64,000 nucleotides of DNA from Rugamonas fusca. GTDB taxonomy: Bacteria; Pseudomonadota; Gammaproteobacteria; Burkholderiales; Burkholderiaceae_D. Of the stretch, positions 18,121-26,829 are shown piece by piece (the first letter of the stretch is position 1; each line of letters opens with the position of its first letter). The DNA lies in NCBI RefSeq assembly GCF_014042365.1, contig NZ_JACEZS010000027.1, forward strand, positions 1 through 64,000, given 5' to 3'. The translations under genes and the position numbers were made by a program. Below the pieces are notes generated by a model, which worked only from the letters and a program-made list of their open reading frames with translations, did not search any database and was not told the origin of the DNA.

Positions 18121-18480
18121 ATGGCAACCATACAGATTTTCGACCCCGCGCTGTGCTGCAGCAGCGGCGTGTGCGGCGTGGACGTCGACCAGGCGCTGGT
18201 GGGCTTCGCCGCCGACGCGGACTGGGCCAAGGCGAACGGCGCGCAGCTTGAGCGCTTCAACCTGGCGCAGCAACCGCTGGCATTCGCGCAGAACCCGACC
18301 GTCAAGGCGTTCCTGGAGCGCTCCGGCGCCGACGCGCTGCCCTTGATCCTGGTCGATGGTGAAGTGGCGCTGGCTGGCCGCTACCCCAGCCGGGCCGAAC
18401 TGGGCCGCTGGGCCGGCATCGCCGCCGCTGGCGCGCCGCCGGCGCAAGGCGGCCGCTGCTCCGGCGGCCGCTGCTGCTGA
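18121..18480 (+). CDS. arsD: ArsD arsenite metallochaperone
   Basis: A 119-residue cytoplasmic chaperone that hands As(III)/Sb(III) to the ArsA ATPase. The diagnostic cysteines are present: Cys12, Cys13 and Cys18 (FDPALCCSSGVCG), which form the metalloid site. A C-terminal CSGGRCC gives a further vicinal pair as in the R773 protein. The fold is thioredoxin-like, with the LPLILVDGEVALAGRYPSRAEL segment typical of the family. AAGGA precedes the ATG at 18121. arsA follows after 14 bp, so the two are co-transcribed. There is no arsR, arsB/acr3 or arsC in the window. Confidence 0.94.
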   Translation: MATIQIFDPALCCSSGVCGVDVDQALVGFAADADWAKANGAQLERFNLAQQPLAFAQNPTVKAFLERSGADALPLILVDGEVALAGRYPSRAELGRWAGIAAAGAPPAQGGRCSGGRCC

Positions 18481-18494
18481 ACGGAGGGGCCCCC

Positions 18495-20267
18495 ATGCAC
18501 TTTCTCGATCAAGCTCCCCGCCATCTGTTTTTCACCGGCAAAGGCGGCGTCGGCAAGACCTCCATCGCCTGCGCCACGGTCGTGCAACTGGCCGCCGCCG
18601 GCAAGCGCGTGCTGCTGGTGAGTACGGACCCCGCGTCGAACGTGGGGCAGGTATTCGGGCAAACCATCGGCAACCAGATCAAGGCGATCCCCGCCGTACC
18701 CAGGCTGTGGGCCATCGAGATCGACCCGCAGGCGGCCGCCCAGGCCTATCGCGACCGCATCGTCGGCCCGGTGCGCGGTGTGTTGCCCGAGAGTGTAGTC
18801 AAAGGCATCGAGGAACAGCTATCGGGCGCCTGCACCACGGAAATCGCCGCCTTCGATGAATTCACGGCGTTGCTGACCGACTCGGCCCTGACGGCCGATT
18901 ATGAGCACATCATTTTCGACACCGCCCCCACTGGCCACACCATCCGCCTGCTCCAGCTGCCCGGTGCATGGAGCGGCTTTCTGGAGGAAGGCAAAGGCGA
19001 CGCATCGTGCCTCGGTCCGTTGGCCGGGCTGGACAAGCAGCGTGCCCAGTACAAGGCCGCCGTTGACGCGCTGGCCGATCCGCAACGTACCCGCCTGGTG
19101 CTGGTCGCGCGCGCGCAACATGCCACCTTGCGGGAAGTGGCGCGCACCCATGAGGAGCTGGCCGCTATCGGGCTGACACAACAATACCTCGTCATCAATG
19201 GCGTGCTGCCATCGAACGAGGCGGAACACGATGGGCTGGCGGCCGCCATCTGCCAGCGCGAACAGGCGGCGCTGGCCGCCATGCCGGACGTGCTCAAGTC
19301 CTTGCCGCGTGATCAGATCGCCCTGAAACCATACGACCTGGTCGGGCTGGAAGCCTTGCGCCACTTGCTGGCCCATGGCGCCGGTCCACGCGCCGCGGGC
19401 CCCGTCGAATTGCCCGACCGGCTGGACGCGCCCAGCCTGGCGGCGCTGGTCGACGACATCGCCGTGGACGGGCACGGCCTGGTCATGCTCATGGGTAAAG
19501 GCGGCGTCGGCAAGACCACGCTGGCGGCCGCCGTGGCCGTGGAACTGGCCCACCGCGGCCTGGCCGTGCACCTGACGACCTCCGACCCCGCCGCTCACCT
19601 GGTGGAAACACTGGAAGGGACGCTGCCCAACCTGACGGTCAGCCGCATCGACCCGCACGCGGAAACGGCACGCTACCGCCAGCACGTGCTCGATACCCGG
19701 GGCGCGCAACTGGACGCCGAAGGGCGGGCGCTGCTGGAAGAAGATTTGCGCTCGCCATGCACGGAAGAAATCGCCGTGTTCCAGGCGTTTTCCCGCGTCA
19801 TCCGGGAGGCGGGCAGGCAGTTCGTCGTGATGGACACGGCCCCCACGGGGCACACGCTGTTGCTGCTGGACGCGACCGGCGCCTATCACCGCGAAGTGGC
19901 CCGCCAGATGGGCGGCACGGGCCTGCACTACACCACCCCGATGATGCAACTGCAGGATGCGCACCAGACCAAGGTATTGCTTGTCACCCTGGCGGAAACC
20001 ACCCCGGTGCTGGAAGCGGCCAACCTGCAATCGGATCTGCGCCGCGCGGGCATCGAGCCGTGGGCATGGGTCATCAACAGCAGCGTGGCGGCCACGCGCC
20101 CCACCTCGACGCTGCTGCGCCAACGCGCCCACAACGAACTGCGGGAAATCGAGGCGGTGGCCAAGCGGCACGCCAAACGGTATGCGGTGGTGCCACTGTT
20201 GCAACAGGAGCCGGTCGGGGTGGCGCGGCTGCGCGCGCTGGCGGGCGCTGCGCACGAGGCAGGCTGA
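18495..20267 (+). CDS. arsA: ArsA arsenite-stimulated ATPase
   Basis: The 590-residue pump ATPase with two homologous halves. Walker A GKGGVGKT occurs at residues 15-22 and 334-341, and the DTAPTGHT signature in both halves (about 142 and 447). The metalloid-binding cysteines fall exactly at 113, 172 and 422, the same numbers as in the E. coli R773 protein (GACTTE, ASCLGP, SPCTEE). The enzyme normally energises an ArsB or Acr3 membrane channel. None is encoded here, so the channel must be elsewhere or the pair has another partner. ACGGAGGGGCCCCC precedes the ATG. No clear terminator follows. Confidence 0.95.
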   Translation: MHFLDQAPRHLFFTGKGGVGKTSIACATVVQLAAAGKRVLLVSTDPASNVGQVFGQTIGNQIKAIPAVPRLWAIEIDPQAAAQAYRDRIVGPVRGVLPESVVKGIEEQLSGACTTEIAAFDEFTALLTDSALTADYEHIIFDTAPTGHTIRLLQLPGAWSGFLEEGKGDASCLGPLAGLDKQRAQYKAAVDALADPQRTRLVLVARAQHATLREVARTHEELAAIGLTQQYLVINGVLPSNEAEHDGLAAAICQREQAALAAMPDVLKSLPRDQIALKPYDLVGLEALRHLLAHGAGPRAAGPVELPDRLDAPSLAALVDDIAVDGHGLVMLMGKGGVGKTTLAAAVAVELAHRGLAVHLTTSDPAAHLVETLEGTLPNLTVSRIDPHAETARYRQHVLDTRGAQLDAEGRALLEEDLRSPCTEEIAVFQAFSRVIREAGRQFVVMDTAPTGHTLLLLDATGAYHREVARQMGGTGLHYTTPMMQLQDAHQTKVLLVTLAETTPVLEAANLQSDLRRAGIEPWAWVINSSVAATRPTSTLLRQRAHNELREIEAVAKRHAKRYAVVPLLQQEPVGVARLRALAGAAHEAG

Positions 20268-20375
20268 GAAAGGTTGCCTGGCATCACCATCAGGACGGGC
20301 GCAAACTCGCCCCAGCCCGCTTTCTCGCATTACTATACAGGACGATCTTTCACCCGCTCACACTGATGTTTTCTC

Positions 20376-20834
20376 ATGAGAACTCCAAGCCGTCAAACAG
20401 CGCTGGTGTGTCGTCTGGTGTTGGGCCTGCTATGCAACAGTGCGGCGGCGGAGAGCATGAGTTGGTGGCTGACCGACTTGCCGCCCTACGCCAGCCCGGA
20501 GCATGGCGAACCTGGCAACGGCGCGGTGGATCTGGTGCTACGCGGTGTCATCGCGGCCTGGCCAGAGAAGATGGACCATCGATTCTGGGTCGCCAACACC
20601 AGCCGCATCTGGACTGCCATTGATGCCGGCACCGAGGCCTGCCAGACGAGCGCCTTGCATACGCCGCAACGCCTCAGGCAGGCCTACCTTAGTGACGTTT
20701 TCATGCTGCCGCCGATCCAGCTGATCGTCCGCAAGGACCGCCTCGATAAGTTGCCGATGAACGCGAACGGGGAAGTGCAGTTCGCCGCCCTGCGGCCTGC
20801 GAGACTCGTCGCCCACCCCCGCTCGGCTTTATAA
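20376..20834 (+). pseudogene. truncated periplasmic solute-binding-like protein (TIGR02285-type)
   Basis: A 152-residue frame with a signal peptide (VCRLVLGLLCNSAAAE) and then the start of a family-3-like binding protein: SWWLTDLPPYASPEHGEPGNGAVDLVLRGVI...VANTSRIWTAIDAGTEACQTSALHTPQRLRQAYLSDVFMLPPIQLIVRKD. This matches the first half of proteins of about 260-290 residues. After about residue 140 the homology stops, and the tail (RPARLVAHPRSAL) runs into the TATAAT element in front of folD. I read it as a 3'-truncated gene; a deletion fused it to the folD promoter region. No good ribosome binding site precedes the ATG, consistent with decay. Confidence 0.6.
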
Positions 20835-20863
20835 TCGTGTTTTTCCCTCCCATTGCCAAAATC

Positions 20864-21709
20864 ATGCCTGCACAACTGATCGACGGAATCGCCCTCTCCC
20901 AAAAACTGCGTGGTGAAATCGCCGCGCGCGCCGCCGCGCTGACCGCCAAGGGCAAGCAGCCCGGCCTGGCCGTGATCCTGGTCGGCGAAGACCCGGCCAG
21001 CCAGGTCTACGTGCGCAACAAGGTCAAGGCTTGCGGCGACGTGGGCTTCCACTCGGTGCTGGAAAAATACGAGGCCGACCTGTCCGAGGCCGCCCTGCTG
21101 GCCCGCATCGCCAAGCTCAACGCCGACCCGGCCATCCACGGCATCCTGGTGCAAATGCCGCTGCCCAAGCACATCAACCCGCACAAGGTGATCGAAGCCA
21201 TCTCCACCACCAAGGACGTGGATGGCTACTCGGTGCTCAGCGCCGGCGAACTGATGACGGGCCTGGCAGGCTTCCGCCCCTGCACCCCGTACGGCTGCAT
21301 GAAGCTGATCGAATCGACCGGCGTCGACCTGCGCGGCAAGCACGCCGTCGTGATCGGCCGCAGCAACACGGTCGGCAAGCCGATGGGCCTGCTGCTCTTG
21401 CAGGCCAACGCCACCGTCACCATCTGCCACAGCGCGACGGCGGACCTGGGCGTGCACACGCGCCAGGCCGACGTGGTGGTGGCCGCCGTGGGCCGCCGCA
21501 ACACGCTGACGGCTGACATGGTCAAGCCGGGCGCCATCGTGATCGACGTCGGCATGAACCGCGACGACGCGGGCAAGCTGTGCGGCGACGTCGATTTCGC
21601 CGGCGTCAAGGAAGTGGCCTCGCACATCACGCCCGTGCCCGGCGGCGTGGGACCGATGACCATCACCATGCTGCTGATGAACACGGTGGAAGCGGCCGAG
21701 CGCATGTAA
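20864..21709 (+). CDS. folD: bifunctional methylenetetrahydrofolate dehydrogenase/cyclohydrolase
   Basis: A 281-residue cytoplasmic enzyme that interconverts 5,10-methylene-THF, methenyl-THF and 10-formyl-THF for purine and fMet synthesis. It shows the family signatures PGLAVILVGEDPASQVYVRNKVKACGDVGF (with catalytic Tyr and Lys), GILVQMPLPKH, KDVDGYSVLSAG, the NADP site VVIGRSNTVGKPMGLLL, and the C-terminal PVPGGVGPMTITMLLMNT. The ATG at 20864 gives the usual N-terminus MPAQLIDG; an upstream GTG at 20837 would add nine non-conserved residues. A TATAAT at 20830-20835 is the likely -10, although that leaves a leader of only about 25 bases. Confidence 0.97.
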   Translation: MPAQLIDGIALSQKLRGEIAARAAALTAKGKQPGLAVILVGEDPASQVYVRNKVKACGDVGFHSVLEKYEADLSEAALLARIAKLNADPAIHGILVQMPLPKHINPHKVIEAISTTKDVDGYSVLSAGELMTGLAGFRPCTPYGCMKLIESTGVDLRGKHAVVIGRSNTVGKPMGLLLLQANATVTICHSATADLGVHTRQADVVVAAVGRRNTLTADMVKPGAIVIDVGMNRDDAGKLCGDVDFAGVKEVASHITPVPGGVGPMTITMLLMNTVEAAERM

Positions 21710-21718
21710 TGAAATTTT

Positions 21719-21804
21719 CCCGCCAGTGCAGGCGCTGGCGGGAATCCATACCCAGCCTGCCTCTTGCGAGGCGCGCTGGGCATGGAGCCCCGACAGACGC
21801 GGGG
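21719..21804. repeat. REP-like cluster of three hairpins between folD and prlC
   Basis: Three consecutive inverted repeats: CCCGCCAG/CTGGCGGG (21719-21742); TCCATACCCAGC / GCTGGGCATGGA with an inner GCCTC-TTGC-GAGGC stem (21745-21786, one mismatch in the outer arm); and CCCCG/CGGGG (21788-21804). The GGAATCCATACCC context resembles the widespread proteobacterial intergenic repeats that are often mistranslated as WIPAFAGMT-type peptides. It may stabilise or attenuate the folD-prlC transcript. Confidence 0.6.
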
Positions 21805-21834
21805 ACAACGCCGAACGCACACCCAGGAACCGAC

Positions 21835-23919
21835 ATGACTACCGACGCCCTCAATCCCCTGCTGGACTTCAGCGGCCTGCCCCGCTTCGACGCGATCAAG
21901 CCCGAGCACGTCACGCCCGCCATCGCCACCCTGCTCGAACGCAGCCGTGCCGTGGTGGCCCAACTGGAGGCGGACACGGGCGCCGTGAGCTGGGACAGCT
22001 TCGTGGCGCCGCTGGAGAACGCCACCGAACTGCTGGGCCGCGCGTGGGGCATCGTCAGCCACCTGAACAACGTGGTCGATACGCCCGAGCTGCGCGCCAC
22101 CTACAACGAGAACCAGCCCAAGGTGACGGAATTCTGGACCGCGCTGGCCCAGAACGAAGCCTTGTTCGGCAAATACAAGGCGCTGCGCGCCAGCGCCGAA
22201 TTCGCCGCGCTGGCGCCGGCCCGCCAGCGCATCATCGACAACGCCGTGCGCGACTTCCGCATGGGCGGCGCCGAACTGCCCGCCGACAAGAAGGAACGCT
22301 TCGCCGCCATCCAGGAAGAACACGCGGCCGTCTCCACCCGCTTCTCCGAAAACGTGCTCGACGCCACCAACGACTACAAGCTGCTGGTGGCCGACGAAGC
22401 CGAGCTGTCCGGCGTACCCGACGACGTCAAGCGGGCCGCCCGCGCCGCCGCCGAAAAGGACGGCAAGGCCGGCTACCAGTTCTCGCTGCACTTCCCGTCC
22501 TACTTCCCGATCCTGCAATTCGCGGACCAACGCGCACTGCGCGAAACCGTGTACCGCGCCAACGCCACCAAGGCCTCGGCCGAAGGCACCATGTTCAGCG
22601 AGCGCGAGAAGTGGGACAACACGGCCAACATCGTCACCCTGCTCAAGCTGCGCGACGAGGAAGCCAAGCTGCTGGGCTACCGCAACTTCGCGGAAGTGTC
22701 GCTGGTGCCGAAGATGGCGCAAAGCCCGGAACAGGTGATCGCCTTCCTGGAAGACCTGGCCAGGCGCGCCCGTCCATTCGCGGAACAGGACCTGGCCGAA
22801 TTGCGCCAGTTCGCCAGGGATGAACTGGGCCTGGCCGAGCTGGCCGCCTGGGACTTGCCGTACGCATCGGAAAAACTGCAGGAGCGCCGCTATGCGTTCT
22901 CGGCCCAGGAAGTGAAGCAGTACTTCCCCGAACATAAAGTGATCGACGGCCTGTTCCGCCTGGTGCAGAACCTGTTCACCGTCACCATCCTGCCGGACAC
23001 GGCCACCACCTGGCACAAGGACGTGCGCTTCTTCCGCATCGAGCGCCATGGCAAGCTGGTGGGCCAGTTCTACCTCGACCTGTACGCGCGCGCCGGCAAG
23101 AGCGGCGGCGCGTGGATGGACGACGCGCGCGGCCGCCGCATCGACAGCGGCGGCGCCGTGCAGACGCCGGTGGCCTACCTGACCTGCAACTTCACGGAGC
23201 CGGCCGTGGTGGACGGCAAGGTGCAGCCATCGCTGTTCACGCACGATGAAGTGATCACGCTGTTCCACGAGTTCGGCCACGGCCTGCACCACATGCTGAC
23301 GCTGGTGGACGAGATCGGCGTGTCCGGCATCTCCGGCGTGGAGTGGGACGCGGTGGAACTGCCGTCGCAGTTCATGGAGAACTTCTGCTGGGAATGGGAA
23401 GTGCTCGAGCACATGACGGCCCACGTGCAAACGGGCGAACCGCTGCCGCGCGCGCTGTACGACAAGATGCTGGCTGCCAAGAACTTCCAGTCCGGCCTGC
23501 AGACGCTGCGCCAGGTGGAATTCTCGCTGCTCGACATGCACCTGCACTTCGATTATGACCCGAACGGCACGCAAACCGTGCAGCAGCTGATCGACGACGT
23601 GCGCCGCCAGTTCGCCGTCATCATCCCGCCCGCGTTCAACCGCTTCCAGAATGCGTTCGGCCACATTTTCGCCGGTGGCTACGCGGCCGGCTACTACAGC
23701 TACAAGTGGGCCGAAGTGCTGTCGGCCGACGCCTACGCCGCCTTCGAGGAAGCCAAGGCGCTGGGCGGCGCCGACCTGACCTCCGAGACGGGCAAGCGCT
23801 TCCAGCAAGAGATCCTGGCCGTGGGCGGCTCGCGTCCGGCGCTGGAATCGTTCACGGCCTTCCGTGGCCGCGAGCCCAGCATCGACGCGCTGCTGCGCCA
23901 CAGCGGCATGGCGGCCTGA
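21835..23919 (+). CDS. prlC: oligopeptidase A (M3 family metallopeptidase)
   Basis: A 694-residue cytoplasmic zinc oligopeptidase that degrades short peptides, including cleaved signal peptides. The zinc motif HEFGH lies at residues 478-482 (LFHEFGHGLHHML), with the third ligand expected in SGVEWDAVELPSQFMENF. The length matches E. coli PrlC/OpdA (about 680). The C-terminus has the conserved FNRFQNAFGHIFAGGYAAGYYSYKWAEVLSADAYAAF. I took the ATG at 21835 because residues before it are translated hairpin DNA; CCAGGAACCGAC provides a moderate ribosome binding site. The hairpin cluster separates it from folD. Confidence 0.95.
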   Translation: MTTDALNPLLDFSGLPRFDAIKPEHVTPAIATLLERSRAVVAQLEADTGAVSWDSFVAPLENATELLGRAWGIVSHLNNVVDTPELRATYNENQPKVTEFWTALAQNEALFGKYKALRASAEFAALAPARQRIIDNAVRDFRMGGAELPADKKERFAAIQEEHAAVSTRFSENVLDATNDYKLLVADEAELSGVPDDVKRAARAAAEKDGKAGYQFSLHFPSYFPILQFADQRALRETVYRANATKASAEGTMFSEREKWDNTANIVTLLKLRDEEAKLLGYRNFAEVSLVPKMAQSPEQVIAFLEDLARRARPFAEQDLAELRQFARDELGLAELAAWDLPYASEKLQERRYAFSAQEVKQYFPEHKVIDGLFRLVQNLFTVTILPDTATTWHKDVRFFRIERHGKLVGQFYLDLYARAGKSGGAWMDDARGRRIDSGGAVQTPVAYLTCNFTEPAVVDGKVQPSLFTHDEVITLFHEFGHGLHHMLTLVDEIGVSGISGVEWDAVELPSQFMENFCWEWEVLEHMTAHVQTGEPLPRALYDKMLAAKNFQSGLQTLRQVEFSLLDMHLHFDYDPNGTQTVQQLIDDVRRQFAVIIPPAFNRFQNAFGHIFAGGYAAGYYSYKWAEVLSADAYAAFEEAKALGGADLTSETGKRFQQEILAVGGSRPALESFTAFRGREPSIDALLRHSGMAA

Positions 23920-23946
23920 CTACCCAACACTGAACGGGAGCGCATC

Positions 23947-24615
23947 ATGACACGTACACCGGCCACGCCGCTGGCCTCCCGACTGGCCCTGCCGCTGGCC
24001 GGCGCAGTGGCCGTGTCACTGCTGCTGTGCGCCGGCCCGGCCGCCGCGCAAATGTACAAATGGGTGGACGGCAACGGCGTCACCCACTACAGCGACGCGC
24101 CACCGCCGCCCGATGCGCCGGCCCGCACCAAGGTGGAAATCAAGTCCTTCGCCGCCGGCCCGCAGGCGGAACTGCCGCCGCAACTGGCCGAGGCGGCGCG
24201 CTACCGGCCTGTCACCCTGTACAGCACCAGCCCGTGCGACATCTGCGACCAGGCCCGCGCCATGTTGCAGGCGCGCGGCATTCCCTACAAGGAAAAGACC
24301 GTCAACACGCCGGAAGACCGGGCTGCGTTGAACCAGGCGGGCGGCAACGGCCAGTTGCCCCTGCTGCTGGTGGGCCGCACCCGGCAAATCGGGTTTGAAC
24401 AAAACAGCTGGGATGTATTGCTCAGCGACGCGGGCTACCCCACCCAGAATATGCTGCCGCCCGATTTCCGGCAGGCGGCGCCCACACCCGCCGCGCCCCC
24501 GCCCCAGCCCAGCGCCGAGGAACAGGCGGCCGCAGCAGCCAAGGCGGCCGCCGACGAGGCGGCAAGGCTGAAGAAATTGCCGCCGCTCAATGCAACACCC
24601 GATTTTCAGTTTTAG
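23947..24615 (+). CDS. exported glutaredoxin-like protein with DUF4124 domain
   Basis: A 222-residue protein with a signal peptide (about 1-35, ending PAAAQ). The DUF4124 segment MYKWVDGNGVTHYSDAPPPPDAP (36-58) is followed by a glutaredoxin-like domain with the redox pair Cys97-Cys100 (STSPCDICDQAR), the cis-Pro loop GNGQLPLLLVGRTRQIGF, and an Ala/Pro-rich tail with PLNATPDFQF at the end. The context suggests a periplasmic thiol-disulfide protein; its substrate is unknown. It begins 27 bp after prlC with AACGGGAG as ribosome binding site, so it may be in the same operon. Confidence 0.85.
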   Translation: MTRTPATPLASRLALPLAGAVAVSLLLCAGPAAAQMYKWVDGNGVTHYSDAPPPPDAPARTKVEIKSFAAGPQAELPPQLAEAARYRPVTLYSTSPCDICDQARAMLQARGIPYKEKTVNTPEDRAALNQAGGNGQLPLLLVGRTRQIGFEQNSWDVLLSDAGYPTQNMLPPDFRQAAPTPAAPPPQPSAEEQAAAAAKAAADEAARLKKLPPLNATPDFQF

Positions 24616-24660
24616 CATGGGACCTTTACAATCCGGTTCCAGCTTCCCTACCATCGACTT

Positions 24661-25086
24661 ATGACCCGCATCGACTTCCACACCAACGTGCCCGACAAGC
24701 TCGCCTACGCCTGCCGGCTGGCCCGCAAGGCTTACGCGGCCGGCAACCGCATCGTGCTGATGCTGGACGATGAGGCGCAGCTGGCCGAACTTGATGGCAT
24801 GATGTGGACATTTTCCGCCACCGACTTCCTGCCGCACGTGCCCGCTGGCGATGCGCTGGCAGCCGCCACCCCCATCATCCTGGCCGACAGCGACGGCGCC
24901 GAGCTGCCGCACCGCGAGCTGCTGGTGAACCTGTCGCGCCGCATGCCGGCCGGGGTGGACAGCTTCCAGCGCGTAATCGAAGTGGTGTCCGCCGATGAGG
25001 CCGACGCGGCCGCCGGCCGCCAGCGCTACGTAGCCTACAAGCAGCAAAACCATCCCCTCACCCACTTCGTCGCCAACAAGTCATGA
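24661..25086 (+). CDS. holC: DNA polymerase III chi subunit
   Basis: A 141-residue clamp-loader accessory subunit that links the tau/gamma complex to single-strand binding protein. It has the typical start MTRIDFHTNVPDKLAYACRLARKAYAAGNRIVLML, then the WTFSATDFLPHV and LVNLSRRMP motifs and the C-terminal YVAYKQQNHPLTHF. The length is normal for the family. Its stop overlaps the next gene's start (ATGA), so the two are translationally coupled. Confidence 0.94.
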   Translation: MTRIDFHTNVPDKLAYACRLARKAYAAGNRIVLMLDDEAQLAELDGMMWTFSATDFLPHVPAGDALAAATPIILADSDGAELPHRELLVNLSRRMPAGVDSFQRVIEVVSADEADAAAGRQRYVAYKQQNHPLTHFVANKS

Positions 25087-25463
25087 CTCCAGCCCAACCA
25101 TTTGACGCCAGCATTCCCGTCCTGACCGAAGTGTTGCGCGACGATCCGGCGCCGGCCGCCAACAACGCGGCCATGCCGCCTGCCGAGCTGGGCGCCCAGC
25201 TCGAAGCGCAGGCGCTGGCCGGCTGGAGCGAACAGGAGTGGGACGTACTGGAAAGGCGCCTGGCCACCCGCATCGTGCAGCAACTGCAAAGCCGGGTCGA
25301 TTTCGTGCTCGAGCAACGCATCAAGGACAGCATGGCCGAGGTGCTGAGCCACGCCCTGCGCGACCTGACCAGCGAAATCCGCGGCGGCCTGCAGGACACG
25401 ATAGAAAAAATCGTGGCCCGCGCCGTGAGCCAGGAATTGACCCACCTGCAGGCCCGCAAATAA
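25083..25463 (+). CDS. conserved hypothetical protein coupled to holC (DUF2486-like)
   Basis: A 126-residue acidic protein starting inside the holC stop codon (ATGA overlap at 25083-25086). The first 55 residues are low-complexity and probably disordered. The rest is helical and may form a coiled coil (WDVLERRLATRIVQQLQSRVDFVLEQRIKDSMAEVLSHALRDLTSEIRGGLQDTIEKIVARAVSQEL). Burkholderia has a DUF2486 gene at the same place after holC; I infer correspondence from position and composition. Function unknown. The 125 bp after it carry only the leader of the next gene. Confidence 0.8.
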   Translation: MTPAQPFDASIPVLTEVLRDDPAPAANNAAMPPAELGAQLEAQALAGWSEQEWDVLERRLATRIVQQLQSRVDFVLEQRIKDSMAEVLSHALRDLTSEIRGGLQDTIEKIVARAVSQELTHLQARK

Positions 25464-25588
25464 CGGCGAACAGCGCACCGTAACAAATCATCCTTTGCTA
25501 ACGGGATAATTTGTTGTACCTTTTGCCCTTGTACAAATTTCCGACCGGCCTCACTGCGGCGCCGTGACCTATTCATTGGAGAATGTTT

Positions 25589-26731
25589 ATGCTGTTGAAG
25601 ACTAAGTTCATTCCTCTCGCCATCGCCCTCGCATTCGCAGGCAGCGCCGGCGCGCAAGAAGTGGTCAAGATCGGCCATGTGGGCCCCGTGTCGGGCGCCT
25701 CCGCCCACCTGGGCAAGGACAACGAGAACGCGGCCAAGATGGCGATCGACGACCTGAACGCCAAGGGCGCGAAGATCAACGGCAAAGCCGTCAAATGGGT
25801 GCTGGTTCCCGAAGATGACGGCGCCGATCCGAAACAGGGCACGGCCGTGGCGCAGAAGCTGGTCGATGCCAAGGTCAACGGCGTGATCGGCCACCTGAAC
25901 TCGGGCACCACCGTGCCCGCCTCCAAGATCTACTTCGACGCCGGCATCCCGCAGATTTCGCCGGCCGCCACCACGCCGCAGTACACCAGGCAGAACTTCA
26001 ACACGGCCTTCCGCGTGGTCGCCAACGACAACAAGCTCGGCGGCACGTTGGGCGCCTACGCGGTGCAGAAACTGAATGCCAAGAAGATCGCCATCATCGA
26101 TGACCGCACGGCCTACGGCCAGGGCGTGGCCGAGGAATTCGTCAAGGGCGCCAAGAAGGCGCTGCCTGGCGTGCAAATCGTCGGCAAGGAATTCACCAAC
26201 GCCAACGCCACCGACTTCAACGCCATCCTGACCAGCATCAAGGCCAAGAACCCGGACCTGGTGTTCTTCGGCGGCATGGATTCCGTGGGCGGCCCCATGC
26301 TGCGCCAGATGAAGGCGCTGGGCATCAAGGCCAAGTTCATGGCCGGCGACGGCGTCTGCACGGAAGCGCTGCCGCGCCTGGCTGGCGACGGCATCGGCGA
26401 AGGCCAGGTCACCTGCGCCGAAGCGGGCGGCGTGACGGCCGACCAGCAGAAAGGCATGGACGACTTCCGCGCGCGCTACAAGCAGAAGTTCAACATGGAC
26501 GTGCAACTGTACGCACCGTATGTGTACGACGCCGTGATGACCATGGCCACCGCGATGCAGGACGCCAAGTCGGCCGAGCCGGCCAAGTACCTGCCTTACC
26601 TGGCCAAGGTCAAGTACCAGGGCGTGACGGGCCTGATCACGTTTGATCCGAAAGGCGACATCAAGGATGGCGCGCTGACCCTGTTCACCTACAAGGGCGG
26701 CAAGAAGACCAAGATGGAAGTGGTCAAGTAA
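25589..26731 (+). CDS. branched-chain amino acid ABC transporter binding protein
   Basis: A 380-residue periplasmic receptor of the LivJ/LivK class. The signal peptide ends AFAGSAGAQ (about residue 22). The mature part begins VVKIGHVGPVSGASAHLGKDNENAAKMAIDDLNAKG, and FTNANATDFNAILTSIKAKNPDLVFFGGMDSVGG is the other family landmark. I chose the ATG at 25589 rather than 25583 because GGAGA at 25578-25582 has proper spacing only to the second. No permease or ATPase genes are adjacent, so it is an orphan receptor that must use a transporter encoded elsewhere. It is followed by a hairpin and a terminator. Confidence 0.93.
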   Translation: MLLKTKFIPLAIALAFAGSAGAQEVVKIGHVGPVSGASAHLGKDNENAAKMAIDDLNAKGAKINGKAVKWVLVPEDDGADPKQGTAVAQKLVDAKVNGVIGHLNSGTTVPASKIYFDAGIPQISPAATTPQYTRQNFNTAFRVVANDNKLGGTLGAYAVQKLNAKKIAIIDDRTAYGQGVAEEFVKGAKKALPGVQIVGKEFTNANATDFNAILTSIKAKNPDLVFFGGMDSVGGPMLRQMKALGIKAKFMAGDGVCTEALPRLAGDGIGEGQVTCAEAGGVTADQQKGMDDFRARYKQKFNMDVQLYAPYVYDAVMTMATAMQDAKSAEPAKYLPYLAKVKYQGVTGLITFDPKGDIKDGALTLFTYKGGKKTKMEVVK

Positions 26732-26742
26732 GCACCCACTAC

Positions 26743-26763
26743 GGCCGGGCCATCCGCCCGGCC
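26743..26763 (+). other. hairpin after the binding-protein gene
   Basis: GGCCGGG / CCCGGCC around a seven-base loop, 11 bp beyond the stop of the binding-protein gene and upstream of the bidirectional terminator. It probably protects the mRNA 3' end or assists termination. Confidence 0.5.
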
Positions 26764-26781
26764 ACGCCTGGGGCAGAGACG

Positions 26782-26816
26782 AAAAAAAACGCGCCGTCAC
26801 CGGCGCGTTCGTTTTT
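26782..26816. terminator. bidirectional rho-independent terminator
   Basis: The stem AACGCGCCG / CGGCGCGTT with loop TCAC lies between convergent genes. On the minus strand it runs straight into a stretch of T (8 A on the plus strand, 26782-26789). On the plus strand it is followed by CGTTTTT. It should end both the binding-protein and the cytochrome c transcripts. Confidence 0.9.
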
Positions 26817-26829
26817 GGATCCGGGCAGA

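Noticed and set aside
21226..23901. Long antisense frame across folD-prlC
   Set aside because: Runs through the hairpin cluster and gives a typical high-GC shadow translation.
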